Positions 8,470 through 19,268 are shown, counted from the stretch's first letter. The stretch is DNA of 64,000 nucleotides from Candidatus Cryptobacteroides excrementipullorum (GCA_017695065.1 JADILZ010000084.1:1-64000); one strand, 5' to 3'. Made by a program: numbers and translations. The notes: generated from the sequence alone by a model not told the origin.

Positions 8470-11202
8470 ATGAAGGACCTGCTATCTAAAATATGGATTC
8501 CTGCCCTGCTGATAGGGATTGCTGCCGTACAGTCTTTCGGGATAGACACAGCCCGGTCAAGACGCATTGCAACGTTGGCGGATTCCCTCGGGAAGCATAG
8601 CGGAAACGACAGTTCCATCATAATGGAATCCATTGATTCTGAAGCCATAACGACTTCAGACAGTATTCTTTTCATACATTCAAACCCGGGACTGGCCTCA
8701 GTAGTGAGGGACCTTTCTTCCCGCATAGACTCGATAAACGCCCTCACGGCACGGGACACCATCATTCCTCCGGACTCGCTCAGATACACCGACTCACTGA
8801 GGTTCAGATTCTATGTCGAGCTGCATGATGCTCCGACACGCGCCTCCACGAGAGACTCACTGATGGCGGCAGGAGACACCCTTCAGCTGCACCTTCTGGA
8901 CTCACTGTTCAGGAAGGATTCCACGGAGACGGCTGTCCGGGACTCCCTCATCTGGTTCAATTCCCTTTCAAGGAAGGAGCAGAAGAAGGTCATCAGTGCG
9001 CAGAATCTCCCGATACTCATGGCCAGGATGGACAGCATACTGAACAGGAGGGACAGCATCATAGCGGCACGCGACAGCATCATAGCCGCCACACCAAGGA
9101 TACTGGAGACGTATGCAGTGCCTGACTCCATGCAGTACAAGAGGCTGATAACATGGACACATGACAGGTATTTCAACAACGTGGAACTGCACAGCCAGGA
9201 CACCACCTACAACTACCATTTCTACGACTACTCGTTCTACAAGGAGGACACGGAGGTCTCGTATCTCGGAGTGATAGGTTCCCCTGTCCAGACATATAAC
9301 TTCTTCAAACGTGAAGAAGAGGAGAATGTGGTGTTCTACACCCCGTACAGGATATACAACTACTCCCCTGAAAGCCTCCCGATGTACAACACGAAGACTC
9401 CTTACACGGAACTGGCATACTGGGGGACACTTTTCGCCAACCAGGAGAAGGAGGAGACCAACATCAAGGTGCTCACCACCCAGAACATACTCCCGGAGCT
9501 GAACGTGACGCTTGAGTACCACAGGTACGGAGGCAACGGTATGCTCAGGAGGGAGGATGTGGACAACAGGACCTTCGTCGCGGCGACCAACTATCTCGGG
9601 AAGAGATACCTGATGCATGCAGGGTACATCTACAACAGGGTAGAGAAAAGCGAGAACGGCGGCATCGTGGACAATACCTGGATAAGAGACACCACGGTGG
9701 ATGCGAGGGAGATTGAGGTCCATCTCCAGAACGCCTCCAACAAGATAAAGAAGAACACTGTCTTCCTTGACCAGTCATACAGAATACCTTTCTCTTTCAT
9801 AGACAACCTGGGGCACAGGAAAGAAAGAAGGGCTGAAAAGGCCCGCCGCGACAGCATCATGGCCTCAGGCGACACTACGGCCATCAACGCCCTTCTGGCG
9901 ATGGACAAGGAGAAGGAAGCCCTGGAAGCGGAGGCATCGGACTCTCTGGAAAGGGACATAACCACGGCCTTCATCGGGCACAGCTCCGAATACTCGGTAT
10001 TCACCAAGCTCTATACCGATGAAATTGCATCCGGAGAAGACGGACAGTACGGAAGGCAGCTGTATAACGACAGGTTCTACCTCAACCCGACAACATCCGC
10101 GGACTCACAGCGTGTGATGAAGTTCGAGAACAGGCTGTACATCAGGCTCCAGCCATGGTCGGAAGACGGGATAGTATCCAAGCTTGACGTTGGAATCGGG
10201 GACAAGCTGCTGAACTACTACGATTTCAGCAGCACACAGAATTATCTTTCAAAGGGCAGGAACGTGGTCAGGAACTCGGTTTACATGTATGCCGGAGCCC
10301 AGGGACAGTTCAAGAAGTTCCTTAGATGGGACGCTGTCGGAAGATATACGTTCCTCGGTGCCGAGGCCAATGACTTCGGGGTGGACGCGAACCTGAATTT
10401 CAACATTTTCCCGTTCAGGAAGAACAGGACAAGCCCGATAAGTTTCAATGCCAGCTTCTCAACCTCCCTTAAAGAGCCTGACTGGTATCAGCAGCACTAC
10501 CTGTCGAACCATTACAAGTGGGACAACAGCTTCGGGAAGATCTCTGAGACAAAGGTAGAGGCAAGCGCGGCAATACCGCTGTGGAAACTGAAAGCTTCAT
10601 TCGGATATGCACTTTTAAGCAACAACATATATTACGACACTGACGGCATAGTCCGCCAGAACAGCACCCCGATGAGTGTAATGACAGCATCGCTGGTCAA
10701 GAATTTCAGACTGTGGAAATTCCATTTTGACCACCAGGCGCTTTTCCAGCTGTCTTCCAACACCGATGTGCTCCCGCTGCCGACACTCGCACTGAACTTC
10801 CGCTATTACCTTCAGTTCGATGTGAAGAAGAATGTCATGCAGATGCAGCTCGGAGCGAATGCATGGTACACTACCAGATGGTATGCACCGGCGTACAGCC
10901 CTGCTCTCGGACTGTTCCACAACCAGACTGAAGAGCAGTACGGCAATAGCCCGTATATCGATGCATTCGTGAACATCCAGTGGAAGAGGGCATGTATTTT
11001 CGTCAAGGTGGTCAATGTAGGGATGGGATGGCCTGAAAATCCTGTGGACTATTTTTCGGCGCATCATTACATCCGCCCTCAGAGGGCCATCAAGTTCGGG
11101 ATATTCTGGCCGTTCTATGTACAGTCAGGCAAAAAGTCCGCAGTTGAAGGACCGGCCGCCGGGACTGGCGGCAAGGGCGCTTCCAAATCCGCGTCGAGGT
11201 GA
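8470..11202 (+). CDS. Putative outer-membrane beta-barrel porin (Porin_10-like)
   Basis: Signal peptide, ~900 aa, alternating beta-strand C-terminal barrel, Bacteroidota-type. Confidence 0.7.
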   Translation: MKDLLSKIWIPALLIGIAAVQSFGIDTARSRRIATLADSLGKHSGNDSSIIMESIDSEAITTSDSILFIHSNPGLASVVRDLSSRIDSINALTARDTIIPPDSLRYTDSLRFRFYVELHDAPTRASTRDSLMAAGDTLQLHLLDSLFRKDSTETAVRDSLIWFNSLSRKEQKKVISAQNLPILMARMDSILNRRDSIIAARDSIIAATPRILETYAVPDSMQYKRLITWTHDRYFNNVELHSQDTTYNYHFYDYSFYKEDTEVSYLGVIGSPVQTYNFFKREEEENVVFYTPYRIYNYSPESLPMYNTKTPYTELAYWGTLFANQEKEETNIKVLTTQNILPELNVTLEYHRYGGNGMLRREDVDNRTFVAATNYLGKRYLMHAGYIYNRVEKSENGGIVDNTWIRDTTVDAREIEVHLQNASNKIKKNTVFLDQSYRIPFSFIDNLGHRKERRAEKARRDSIMASGDTTAINALLAMDKEKEALEAEASDSLERDITTAFIGHSSEYSVFTKLYTDEIASGEDGQYGRQLYNDRFYLNPTTSADSQRVMKFENRLYIRLQPWSEDGIVSKLDVGIGDKLLNYYDFSSTQNYLSKGRNVVRNSVYMYAGAQGQFKKFLRWDAVGRYTFLGAEANDFGVDANLNFNIFPFRKNRTSPISFNASFSTSLKEPDWYQQHYLSNHYKWDNSFGKISETKVEASAAIPLWKLKASFGYALLSNNIYYDTDGIVRQNSTPMSVMTASLVKNFRLWKFHFDHQALFQLSSNTDVLPLPTLALNFRYYLQFDVKKNVMQMQLGANAWYTTRWYAPAYSPALGLFHNQTEEQYGNSPYIDAFVNIQWKRACIFVKVVNVGMGWPENPVDYFSAHHYIRPQRAIKFGIFWPFYVQSGKKSAVEGPAAGTGGKGASKSASR

Positions 11203-11275
11203 CAGGATGTCATGAAAAAGACATGCATACCTGTACGGCACGGATACTGCAGGACCGGTATTAGAGACAATTATT

Positions 11276-12325
11276 ATGGTTAGTAAAAGGACAAGACGGT
11301 ATCTCATCGCCACAGTCCTGACATTCATTGCCGTGACGGCAAGTGACAGGGCCCGTGTGATGGAATCGTCAGAATCAACGGAAAGTTTTGATTCGGAAAA
11401 GATCAGGTGTGCAATCGTCCTTGGGGACGACATGTACAGCAGCGAAGGCCTGAATACAGGCTTCAACTATGAACTTCTTGGACAGTTTGCGAAAACTGCC
11501 GGGAAAGACATCTCGATAGCAGTCGCCCACAAGGGTGAAAACTATCTCGACTCACTGATGGACGGGAAGATAGACATAGCGGTAATACCTCCCTCCATGG
11601 CTGAAGGCCAGAACGGCATGGTGATTTCAATGAAGACAGGTGAAAACTCGGTCTGGGCTGTCAGGAAGGATAACCCGGATGACATCATGGCCGTCAATTC
11701 ATGGATCAGCTATTACGAAAAGACCGAAGGATACAGCGACGCAAAGGAGCGGTTCTTCAACTCATTCGATTCTGTGGCAGGACACAAGGCATCGCACTTA
11801 AGCCCATACGACAGTCTGATAAAAGAATATGCGGACACGCTGGGATGGGACTGGAGGATGCTTGCCGCCGTCATTTATCAGGAATCCAGGTTCTCCATCA
11901 ATTCATACTCGGGAAGAGGAGCGTCCGGTCTGATGCAGGTGATGCCGTCAACTGCAGAGCATTACGGGATTCATGACCTCAATGACCCCGAGGAGAACAT
12001 CAAGGCCGGCACAATGCACCTTGCAAGGCTGCAGAAGATGTTCAGCGGCAGCAGGATGGACAGCAGGGAGAAGGTGCTCTTCACCCTCGCCTCATACAAC
12101 GCAGGAGAAGGCAGGATAGCGGACTGCCGTAACCTTGCGGCAAAGCGGGGTCTGGACAGCGACAGGTGGGAAGACGTGGTCCGGATTATCCCTCAGATGA
12201 GGCTCGACTCCATTCTCGACGAGGAATGTGTCAAGCTTGGGAAATTCCAGGGATACGAGACCATCAGTTATGTGGACAGCATCCTTGAGATTTACGATTC
12301 CTTCTGCGCCGTATGCCCGGCATGA
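11276..12325 (+). CDS. MltF-like membrane-bound lytic transglycosylase
   Basis: ADTLGWDWRMLAAVIYQESRF...GASGLMQVMPSTA...ASYNAG SLT domain; short SBP_bac_3-like N-domain. Confidence 0.88.
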   Translation: MVSKRTRRYLIATVLTFIAVTASDRARVMESSESTESFDSEKIRCAIVLGDDMYSSEGLNTGFNYELLGQFAKTAGKDISIAVAHKGENYLDSLMDGKIDIAVIPPSMAEGQNGMVISMKTGENSVWAVRKDNPDDIMAVNSWISYYEKTEGYSDAKERFFNSFDSVAGHKASHLSPYDSLIKEYADTLGWDWRMLAAVIYQESRFSINSYSGRGASGLMQVMPSTAEHYGIHDLNDPEENIKAGTMHLARLQKMFSGSRMDSREKVLFTLASYNAGEGRIADCRNLAAKRGLDSDRWEDVVRIIPQMRLDSILDEECVKLGKFQGYETISYVDSILEIYDSFCAVCPA

Positions 12326-12355
12326 CACGGCATTTACATGGCAGAAATCCAAGAT

Positions 12356-13546
12356 TCATGCGACCCTGACCGTTTTGGCAGGGTCGATTTTCGTTATGAA
12401 CATCGACGGGAGCAGCAGAAGGACCATTATCACTGCGTATGAAGCCGCATCGGCAGCAAGGATCATGGCAATATCCACATGGACAGGGACATAACTGAGG
12501 AAATAGTTGGCCGGGTCAAGGCCTATGACATGGGTTGTCCCCTGCACCAGACAGAAGAGCAGGGCGAGAAGATTCCCCGCGAACATGCCTTTCAGCACCA
12601 CTGAAGACGCGCTTGCAAGGAATATCCTGGCGATTCCCCTGTTGTCCATGCCCAGTGACTTCAGAAGTCCTATCGTCGGGATATTCTCAAACAGCATGAT
12701 AAGCAGTCCGGAAATCATATTGAACCCTGCGACCACCGTCATCAGGACAAGTATGAAGAAAACATTGAAATCTATGAGGTTGAGCCAGTCGAATATCTGT
12801 GGATAACGTGACACCGCAGACCTGGCCACAACGGAAGTCTCTTCATCCGGCGAGTACAGGAGCACGAGACTTCCGATCTCCTGCTGCATCCTCTCCATTC
12901 CGTCCATGGTCCGGAAACGCGGCTCGAGAATCACCTCCATTGCAGATACCTGGTCCCCGGACCAGCCGTTGAGACGCTGGAGATCGGCCATGGGAACGAA
13001 GACTACGGCATTGTCCCCGCTTCCGTCCAAGACACCGTCATAAACAGAATGGACCGTGAACTTCCTTACACGGACTTTCTCCCCGATGAAGTAAGACGGC
13101 AGCTCGTCCCCGGGAGCAAGCCTGAGCCTGGCGGCCAGGGATGAAGGGACGGAGACCCCCATGGAAGGAAGCGAGTCCGTGGTACCATGACAGCCCATGG
13201 ATGCATCCACACCCTTGAAAAGGACACCGTTGATATCCTCACCGCTCTTGACAATACCCGCACGGTACACAGCTGGACGGACAGCCTCCACACCTGCAAG
13301 GGCCTCCACATGCGTGAGATATGACGGATACCTCTCCACCGGAGCAGCCTCATCGAGATAGTTCAGGTTTACAGGAGTGAGCTGTATATCCCCGGACAAT
13401 AAAGAAATCCCGTCCCGGATCCCGTTCCGGAAACCGGACGAAATCGAGACGGAGATTATCATCACAAGGAAACTGACTGCAATGGAAACCATTGCTATCC
13501 TGCCCTTGAACCTGAGTCTTCTGGCTATAAACAGTGTTACATCCAT
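12356..13546 (-). CDS. FtsX-like ABC transporter permease (LolC/E type)
   Basis: Four TM segments; FIARRLRFKGRIAMVSIAVSFLVMIISVSISSGF; N-terminal TM then periplasmic MacB-like domain. Confidence 0.85.
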   Translation of the reverse strand: MDVTLFIARRLRFKGRIAMVSIAVSFLVMIISVSISSGFRNGIRDGISLLSGDIQLTPVNLNYLDEAAPVERYPSYLTHVEALAGVEAVRPAVYRAGIVKSGEDINGVLFKGVDASMGCHGTTDSLPSMGVSVPSSLAARLRLAPGDELPSYFIGEKVRVRKFTVHSVYDGVLDGSGDNAVVFVPMADLQRLNGWSGDQVSAMEVILEPRFRTMDGMERMQQEIGSLVLLYSPDEETSVVARSAVSRYPQIFDWLNLIDFNVFFILVLMTVVAGFNMISGLLIMLFENIPTIGLLKSLGMDNRGIARIFLASASSVVLKGMFAGNLLALLFCLVQGTTHVIGLDPANYFLSYVPVHVDIAMILAADAASYAVIMVLLLLPSMFITKIDPAKTVRVA

Positions 13547-13565
13547 CGGAATGTCAGGGAGTTGA

Positions 13566-15575
13566 TTACCAGATTACCACCCTTTCGCTTTCAGGACGGT
13601 ACATCTTGTCGCCTGACTTGATCCCGAATGCATCGAAGAATGACTGGAGATTCCTCAGCGTGACATTCACCCTGTTCTCCCCGAGAGAGTGCACATCGAG
13701 TTTTGTAAGCCTTGCCTTCTCCTCGTCGGTAATGTTCTGTGCCCAGATATTGCCGTACGAAAGGTAGAATCTCTGCTCTGCGGTGAAGCCGTCCACCGGT
13801 GCAGGATGGCTGTCCCCGAATGAATTCTGGAGAGCGGTGTAAGCTATCCTCAGCCCGCCCTGGTCGGCAATATTCTCACCGAGGCAAAGGGCACCGTTGG
13901 CCATCACACCTGGAAGTATCTCCACCTGGTTGAACTGCTCTACGAGCTTCTGCGCCCTTTCATTGAATGCGGCGGCATCAGCATCGGTCCACCAGTTGAC
14001 CATGTTGCCGTCCTTGTCGAACATGCGGCCCTGGTCATCGAACCCGTGCGTCATTTCATGACTGATAACCACCCCGATAGCACCATAATTCACGGCATCG
14101 TCAGCTTCAGGGTTGTAGAAAGGAGGCTGGAGGATGGCTGCAGGGAAGCAGATCTCGTTGGTGGTAGGATTGTAGTATGCATTCACTGTCTGAGGACTCA
14201 TGAGCCACTCGGTCTTGTCCGTCGGCTTGCCCATACGGGACATGTTGTCAGCCACATACCATTTGGAAGCATTCCTGATGTTCTCATAGTAGCTGAGTGA
14301 CGGATTGATTATCAATGTGGAATAGTCTTTCCATTTGTCAGGGTAACCTATCTTGACGGTAAAGGCGTTGAGCTTCTCGTGTGCCTTCAGCTTGGTGGAG
14401 TCGCTCATCCAGTCAAGAGAGTCCACATGCTCTCCAAGGGCGAACCTCAGGTTCTCCACTATGTGTTTAACCCTCTCCTTTTCCTCTGCAGGGAAGTATT
14501 TTGTCACATAGATCTCCCCCACTGCCTCTGAAAGTATGCTGTTAGGCACGGACATGGCCCTTTTCCAGCGTGGTTTCTGTTCCTTCACCCCGGCCATCTG
14601 CTTCTGGAAGAAGTCGAATGAAGCAACATAGAAGCTGTCGCTCAATGCTCCGCAGGCCCCCTGCAGAAGCTGTCCGGCCAGATAATTCTTCATCTGTTCA
14701 AGGTCAGCCGATTCCATCATGGCGTCGAGAGCGGCGAAATATGAAGGCTGTCCCACCACCAGCTTGTCCTGCGGCTGGATGCCTGCAAGCCTGAAATAAA
14801 GCCCGAAATCAAGGTTTGGATACTGTTTCTCAAGCTCTTCCGATGACATCGGGTTATAAGAGGCGGCCACATCCCTGAGTTTCACGCTTGACCATGACGC
14901 TTCTGCAAGCTTGTCCTCAACTGCAAGCGCATCTTCGGCAGCAGTCGCAGCATTCTCCATCCCTGCGAGTGTGAAAATCCGCTCGAGGAATGTCTTGTAA
15001 CCAGCCTTGATAGCGGTATTGGCTGTATCGAGATAGTAGTCCCTGTCCGACATCCCGAGGCCAGACTGATACAGATACAGGATCTGGTTCCTGCTGTCAG
15101 CCAGGTCAGCGGCTACCTGAGGGGCGAAAAACGGATAGTCCGCAGCAGAATGAAGTTCTGTCACTGCTTCCATAAGCCCCCGCTTGTCCATGGCAGAGAA
15201 AATCCTGTCGAGAAGAGGCTTGACAGGAGTCACCCCTTCAGCGTTGAGCCTTGTGGAATCGAGCCCCATCTTGTAGAGGTCCGATATCTTCTGTTCCACA
15301 CTGCCAGGCATTGCGGTAGTCTGCCCCATGGTCTTGAAAAGGTCATTGAGCCTTTTCTGGTTGTTCTCGTTTATGACGTCCATCACGCCATATCTGGAGT
15401 ATTCCGGCTTGAGAGGGTTCTTCTTCTGCCATCCCCCCGTCGCATATCCGTAAAAATCATCTGCCGGGGATACTGACGTATCCATATTAGTAAGATCCAG
15501 AGCCGATTCCTCCGTCTCCGGGTTTCCGCAAGCCACGGTCAGGGCCGAAAGCATTGCAAACGTCAATTTTTTCAT
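13566..15575 (-). CDS. M13-family zinc metallopeptidase (lipoprotein)
   Basis: VISHEMTHGFDDQGRMFD (HExxH) and GENIADQGGLRIAY; lipobox TVAC. Confidence 0.93.
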   Translation of the reverse strand: MKKLTFAMLSALTVACGNPETEESALDLTNMDTSVSPADDFYGYATGGWQKKNPLKPEYSRYGVMDVINENNQKRLNDLFKTMGQTTAMPGSVEQKISDLYKMGLDSTRLNAEGVTPVKPLLDRIFSAMDKRGLMEAVTELHSAADYPFFAPQVAADLADSRNQILYLYQSGLGMSDRDYYLDTANTAIKAGYKTFLERIFTLAGMENAATAAEDALAVEDKLAEASWSSVKLRDVAASYNPMSSEELEKQYPNLDFGLYFRLAGIQPQDKLVVGQPSYFAALDAMMESADLEQMKNYLAGQLLQGACGALSDSFYVASFDFFQKQMAGVKEQKPRWKRAMSVPNSILSEAVGEIYVTKYFPAEEKERVKHIVENLRFALGEHVDSLDWMSDSTKLKAHEKLNAFTVKIGYPDKWKDYSTLIINPSLSYYENIRNASKWYVADNMSRMGKPTDKTEWLMSPQTVNAYYNPTTNEICFPAAILQPPFYNPEADDAVNYGAIGVVISHEMTHGFDDQGRMFDKDGNMVNWWTDADAAAFNERAQKLVEQFNQVEILPGVMANGALCLGENIADQGGLRIAYTALQNSFGDSHPAPVDGFTAEQRFYLSYGNIWAQNITDEEKARLTKLDVHSLGENRVNVTLRNLQSFFDAFGIKSGDKMYRPESERVVIW

Positions 15576-15610
15576 ATTCCTCTTAATGTAATACATTTTG
15601 TCACAGCCTG

Positions 15611-15618
15611 CAAAGATA
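15611..15618 (-). promoter_or_regulatory. -7 box TATCTTTG upstream of M13 peptidase
   Basis: TAnnTTTG on minus strand. Confidence 0.45.
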
Positions 15619-15706
15619 GTCAAATTTCCGTGTAACGCTTCCTGTAAACTGAAATTTAACATTTACGTCAGTTCTACGAATTAATGTTTGCTGCTCCGGT
15701 GCGGAT

Positions 15707-16654
15707 TCACAGGGCCTTGAGCCTCGTCTCGGCGGCCAACTTTTCGGCTCCATCGGTACATTTCACAAGCATGGCCAGATACTTCTTTTCCAGCTTTGTG
15801 TTTTTCTGCTTGCGCGCTATCAGGACACTGTTCTTTATGGCCGTATAATCTTCCGGATTGATTTTAAGGACCTTCTTGTAGTATTTCAGCGCTGTGGCAC
15901 TGTCATCTTCCGCAACAAGGTAGTATGACCCGACATTGTCCATGAAGACAGTCGCGTCAGGATAGTAGCCGAGCATCTTTTCAGACAGATCGAAAAAGGC
16001 CTTGTAGGATCCTTCGCTGCCGATATTGAAGAAAGTATAGCAATATTCCTGGATTGCATCCTGGAAGAAGGAAGGTGTCATCTCCGCCCCGGGATACTCC
16101 CACTTGCCTTCCACAAGGACATTCTCGTCCACGAGCTTACTGAGATATGCGAGGGCCATGTCCGGGCTCTCCTTCTCGTATGACACCAGGGCCGTCGCCT
16201 TCATGAACCTCAGGTCGAGCCTGTCTGAATCGGCCCTGACTGCCTTGTCGAGATACTTCATGGACAGGCTGTAGAGAGAGTCGTTATAGAAAACTTCCTG
16301 GAAATAGTTGACATCCGCCCCCGTAGAATCCTTCAGTGTCAGCACTGGCGCGGCCCCCATGAACTTCTTCTGTGCCTTGGGAACCACTTCCGTGCTCTGG
16401 GACTTGGCAAAATAATAGCTGAAACGGGCTGTCAGGAGACGTATGTCGTCCGGGGCAATCTCGGCCCAGTTGTCAAGCAAGGTCTCTATGCCAACACCGT
16501 CGGGCCCGAGCCTGGAGACCAGAAGATCATACCGCCGGGCATATTCTTCCACCTGAGGATTCTTGTCCGGAGTATCCTGCGCCATCATGCCAAAATGGAA
16601 GGACATAAACATGGCTGCTGCGGCTACCGCAGTCTTTAACAATTTAATATCCAT
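15707..16654 (-). CDS. Exported TPR-repeat protein
   Basis: Signal peptide plus TPR-like ALKYYKKVLKINPEDYTAIKN. Confidence 0.75.
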   Translation of the reverse strand: MDIKLLKTAVAAAAMFMSFHFGMMAQDTPDKNPQVEEYARRYDLLVSRLGPDGVGIETLLDNWAEIAPDDIRLLTARFSYYFAKSQSTEVVPKAQKKFMGAAPVLTLKDSTGADVNYFQEVFYNDSLYSLSMKYLDKAVRADSDRLDLRFMKATALVSYEKESPDMALAYLSKLVDENVLVEGKWEYPGAEMTPSFFQDAIQEYCYTFFNIGSEGSYKAFFDLSEKMLGYYPDATVFMDNVGSYYLVAEDDSATALKYYKKVLKINPEDYTAIKNSVLIARKQKNTKLEKKYLAMLVKCTDGAEKLAAETRLKAL

Positions 16655-16670
16655 ATCTTTACAATTTTCA

Positions 16671-18095
16671 TCATTTCTTTATTTCCATTCTGATCCTTCG
16701 GCTGCGGGGATAGAGGTTGTTGCACCTGGCGCCGAGGTTCTTCACGAAACCGAGAGGCAGGGAGCGGTGGCATACAACTGTATATCCCGCAGGCATGTCC
16801 CTGAGGACAATCTGGTTTCCCTGAAGGTACGAAAGTGCAGTATCAGTGTCGAGTTCCGCCGTACTGAAGGACTCCTTCCTGAATGCCAATGAAAGGGCCA
16901 TGTCAGCATCCGGGACAAGCGTACCTCTCTTCATCTCTCCCGCAGAGCATCCTGACGAGACTACATGCAGCCTGTCTTCGATGAAAGGAAGGGAGGAGAC
17001 AGCGCTCCTCGGCAGGACCTTGATGACCCCGTCCCTGGAAACTGGAATCATGTCGTCAGTGAAGAACGACGCCACCAGCTCCGCCTCACTTCCTTTCAGG
17101 AGTCCGTGCCTCCCTGAACCGGTCCTGCCCGGACGCTGCTGCGACTCGGGAGAGGTCTTCAACAGGGCGGCGCAGTACTGGCCTTCACCCCTTACAAGCC
17201 CGGGTACAAGGCAGAAGCCCATCCCGGTCCCCAGCACACCTTCGCCACTTTCACCGGCCAGGAAACCGGCATCACCGGTATCCGGGAAAAGCGGTCCGGC
17301 GCCGAGCGTATCCGAAATCCACCTGACGTTATCGTCGTTTTCATACCTGTTGAACGTGCATGTGGAATATATCATCACCCCGCCTTCCGCCAGAGCCGGC
17401 CACACATCTGCAACGATTCTCCGCTGTCTGCCCTGGCACAACTTCACCGTGTCCGCGGACCACTGCTCCCTGGCACCCGGATCCTTGCGGAACATCCCTT
17501 CCCCGGAACAGGGCACATCCGCCACCACAATGTCAAACCAACCTCTCATGGACGCGAACCTCGACGGGTCATCCGATGTCACCACGATGCAAGGGTCGCC
17601 CCATACGGCGGTGTTCGAGGCCAGGACAGACACCCTCTGGCTCATCACCTCGTTGGAAACCAGGATGAAGCGGCTTCCATAAGCCTCCCGGAGGGATGCT
17701 GCGATGTCAGTGGTCTTGCCCCCCGGTGCCGCGCACAGGTCAAGTACCCTTAGCGGCCTGTCATCCGGAACTTTCACCATGTCCAGGACAGCCCTGAACA
17801 CATGGCCTACAAACATGGATGATGAATCCTGGACATAATACGCACCGGCATGAAAAGCCGGGTCAAGTGTGAATACAGGCCGGCTGTCAAGGAAAAAGCC
17901 GCTCCTGCACCATGGCACCCTTCCTGCCTCCCCGGCAGGGAGCGGGGACGGCTTCCGCGGATTCTTCCTCACGGAGACAGAAGCCGGTTCTTCCAAAGCA
18001 GAAAAAGCGACAGCGGCATTGTCCTGCCCTATCGCCTCTTCCAGATAATTCCTGAAAACCCGCGCCTGCGCTTCAGATAGCCACCCGGATGTCAT
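16671..18095 (-). CDS. RsmF/NOL1-NOP2-Sun family rRNA (cytosine-5) methyltransferase
   Basis: YVQDSSSMFVG; LDLCAAPGGKTTDIA; DVPCSGEGMFRKD; YSTCTFNRYEND. Confidence 0.92.
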   Translation of the reverse strand: MTSGWLSEAQARVFRNYLEEAIGQDNAAVAFSALEEPASVSVRKNPRKPSPLPAGEAGRVPWCRSGFFLDSRPVFTLDPAFHAGAYYVQDSSSMFVGHVFRAVLDMVKVPDDRPLRVLDLCAAPGGKTTDIAASLREAYGSRFILVSNEVMSQRVSVLASNTAVWGDPCIVVTSDDPSRFASMRGWFDIVVADVPCSGEGMFRKDPGAREQWSADTVKLCQGRQRRIVADVWPALAEGGVMIYSTCTFNRYENDDNVRWISDTLGAGPLFPDTGDAGFLAGESGEGVLGTGMGFCLVPGLVRGEGQYCAALLKTSPESQQRPGRTGSGRHGLLKGSEAELVASFFTDDMIPVSRDGVIKVLPRSAVSSLPFIEDRLHVVSSGCSAGEMKRGTLVPDADMALSLAFRKESFSTAELDTDTALSYLQGNQIVLRDMPAGYTVVCHRSLPLGFVKNLGARCNNLYPRSRRIRMEIKK

Positions 18096-18577
18096 GAGTT
18101 GAACCCGCTGAACTTGGACGGGTCGAAGCCGTCAGGGAACATGGACGGGTCTACACCCTCAGGCATCCTGCCTTCCGACATGGCTGCAAGAGCATCAACC
18201 ATCTTGTCCAGGGCATCCTTCAGCTTGGAACCGAGCATCATCTTCATCATGAAGTTCAGCTCCGCCGACACCTCTATATGGAAATCGGTCTTGTAGGGGT
18301 CACTTCCTGCGGCATCGAAATGCATCGATATCGAGAACTTGAAAGGAGCCCCGTCATCCTCGAAGTCAATCCTCGAGTACGGGATGCGGTCCGATATCCT
18401 GATACCGACAGGGAAGCCCTGCACGGTCGCCTTTATCGAATCATAGTCGGCAGTCACATCCTTCTTCTTGTCTTCAGGGAGGAACTGCACGAAATTCCTC
18501 ATGTCCACAAATGCCATGTAAAGCTGGTAAGGAGGCTTCGACACCGTGGCGTGCTTGCTTTTGATTTCAGTAGCCAT
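18092..18577 (-). CDS. SRPBCC-like conserved protein
   Basis: Conserved Bacteroidota small protein between rsmF-like and pyrE. Confidence 0.55.
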   Translation of the reverse strand: MATEIKSKHATVSKPPYQLYMAFVDMRNFVQFLPEDKKKDVTADYDSIKATVQGFPVGIRISDRIPYSRIDFEDDGAPFKFSISMHFDAAGSDPYKTDFHIEVSAELNFMMKMMLGSKLKDALDKMVDALAAMSEGRMPEGVDPSMFPDGFDPSKFSGFNS

Positions 18578-18580
18578 CCC

Positions 18581-19219
18581 TTATTCGTTTTTCCCCCATG
18601 TGGAAGGAGAGTATCTCCACTCTTTCAGCATCTTAAGGTCCGACTCCCTGATATATCCGGTCTCGAGGGCGACATCGATGAGGGCGTCATAGTTGGTAAG
18701 GGTATTGAGCTCCACGTCCGCATTCTCGAATGCCCTTCTTGACTGGTTGAAATTATACGAGAATATGGCTACCATGCCCTTCACGTAAGCCCCGGCCTTG
18801 ACAAGAGCGTCAACAGCAGAAAGACTGCTGGCACCGGTAGATATAAGATCCTCTACCACAACGACTTTGGCTCCCTCTTCCAGAATTCCCTCAATCTGCG
18901 ATCCGGTACCGTGGTCCTTCGGCTTCGGACGCACGTATATGAAAGGCTTTCCGAGAAAATGGGCGATAAGCATCCCGTGCGCTATCGCTCCTGTGGCAAC
19001 TCCTGCTATAACCTCGACATCCGGATACCTGGAGGTGATGTTTTCAGCCATCCACCTGCATACCTGCTCCCTCAGCTCCGGATACGAAAGTATCCTCCTG
19101 TTGTCACAATAAATCGGTGAAAACCAGCCTGATGCCCACTTGAACGGCTTGTCAGGGCTGAGCATTACTGCCTTGATGTCGAGCAGAGATTTTGCCACTG
19201 TTCTTTCGATTGATTCCAT
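18581..19219 (-). CDS. pyrE: Orotate phosphoribosyltransferase
   Basis: FKWASGWFSPIYCDNR; VVVVEDLISTGASS PRPP loop. Confidence 0.93.
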   Translation of the reverse strand: MESIERTVAKSLLDIKAVMLSPDKPFKWASGWFSPIYCDNRRILSYPELREQVCRWMAENITSRYPDVEVIAGVATGAIAHGMLIAHFLGKPFIYVRPKPKDHGTGSQIEGILEEGAKVVVVEDLISTGASSLSAVDALVKAGAYVKGMVAIFSYNFNQSRRAFENADVELNTLTNYDALIDVALETGYIRESDLKMLKEWRYSPSTWGKNE

Positions 19220-19260
19220 ATTTGCCTGTTTTTGAATTTTCCGTATAATAAAACTATACC

Positions 19261-19268
19261 TATATTTG
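19261..19268 (+). promoter_or_regulatory. -7 box TATATTTG upstream of NUDIX gene
   Basis: TAnnTTTG motif. Confidence 0.5.
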
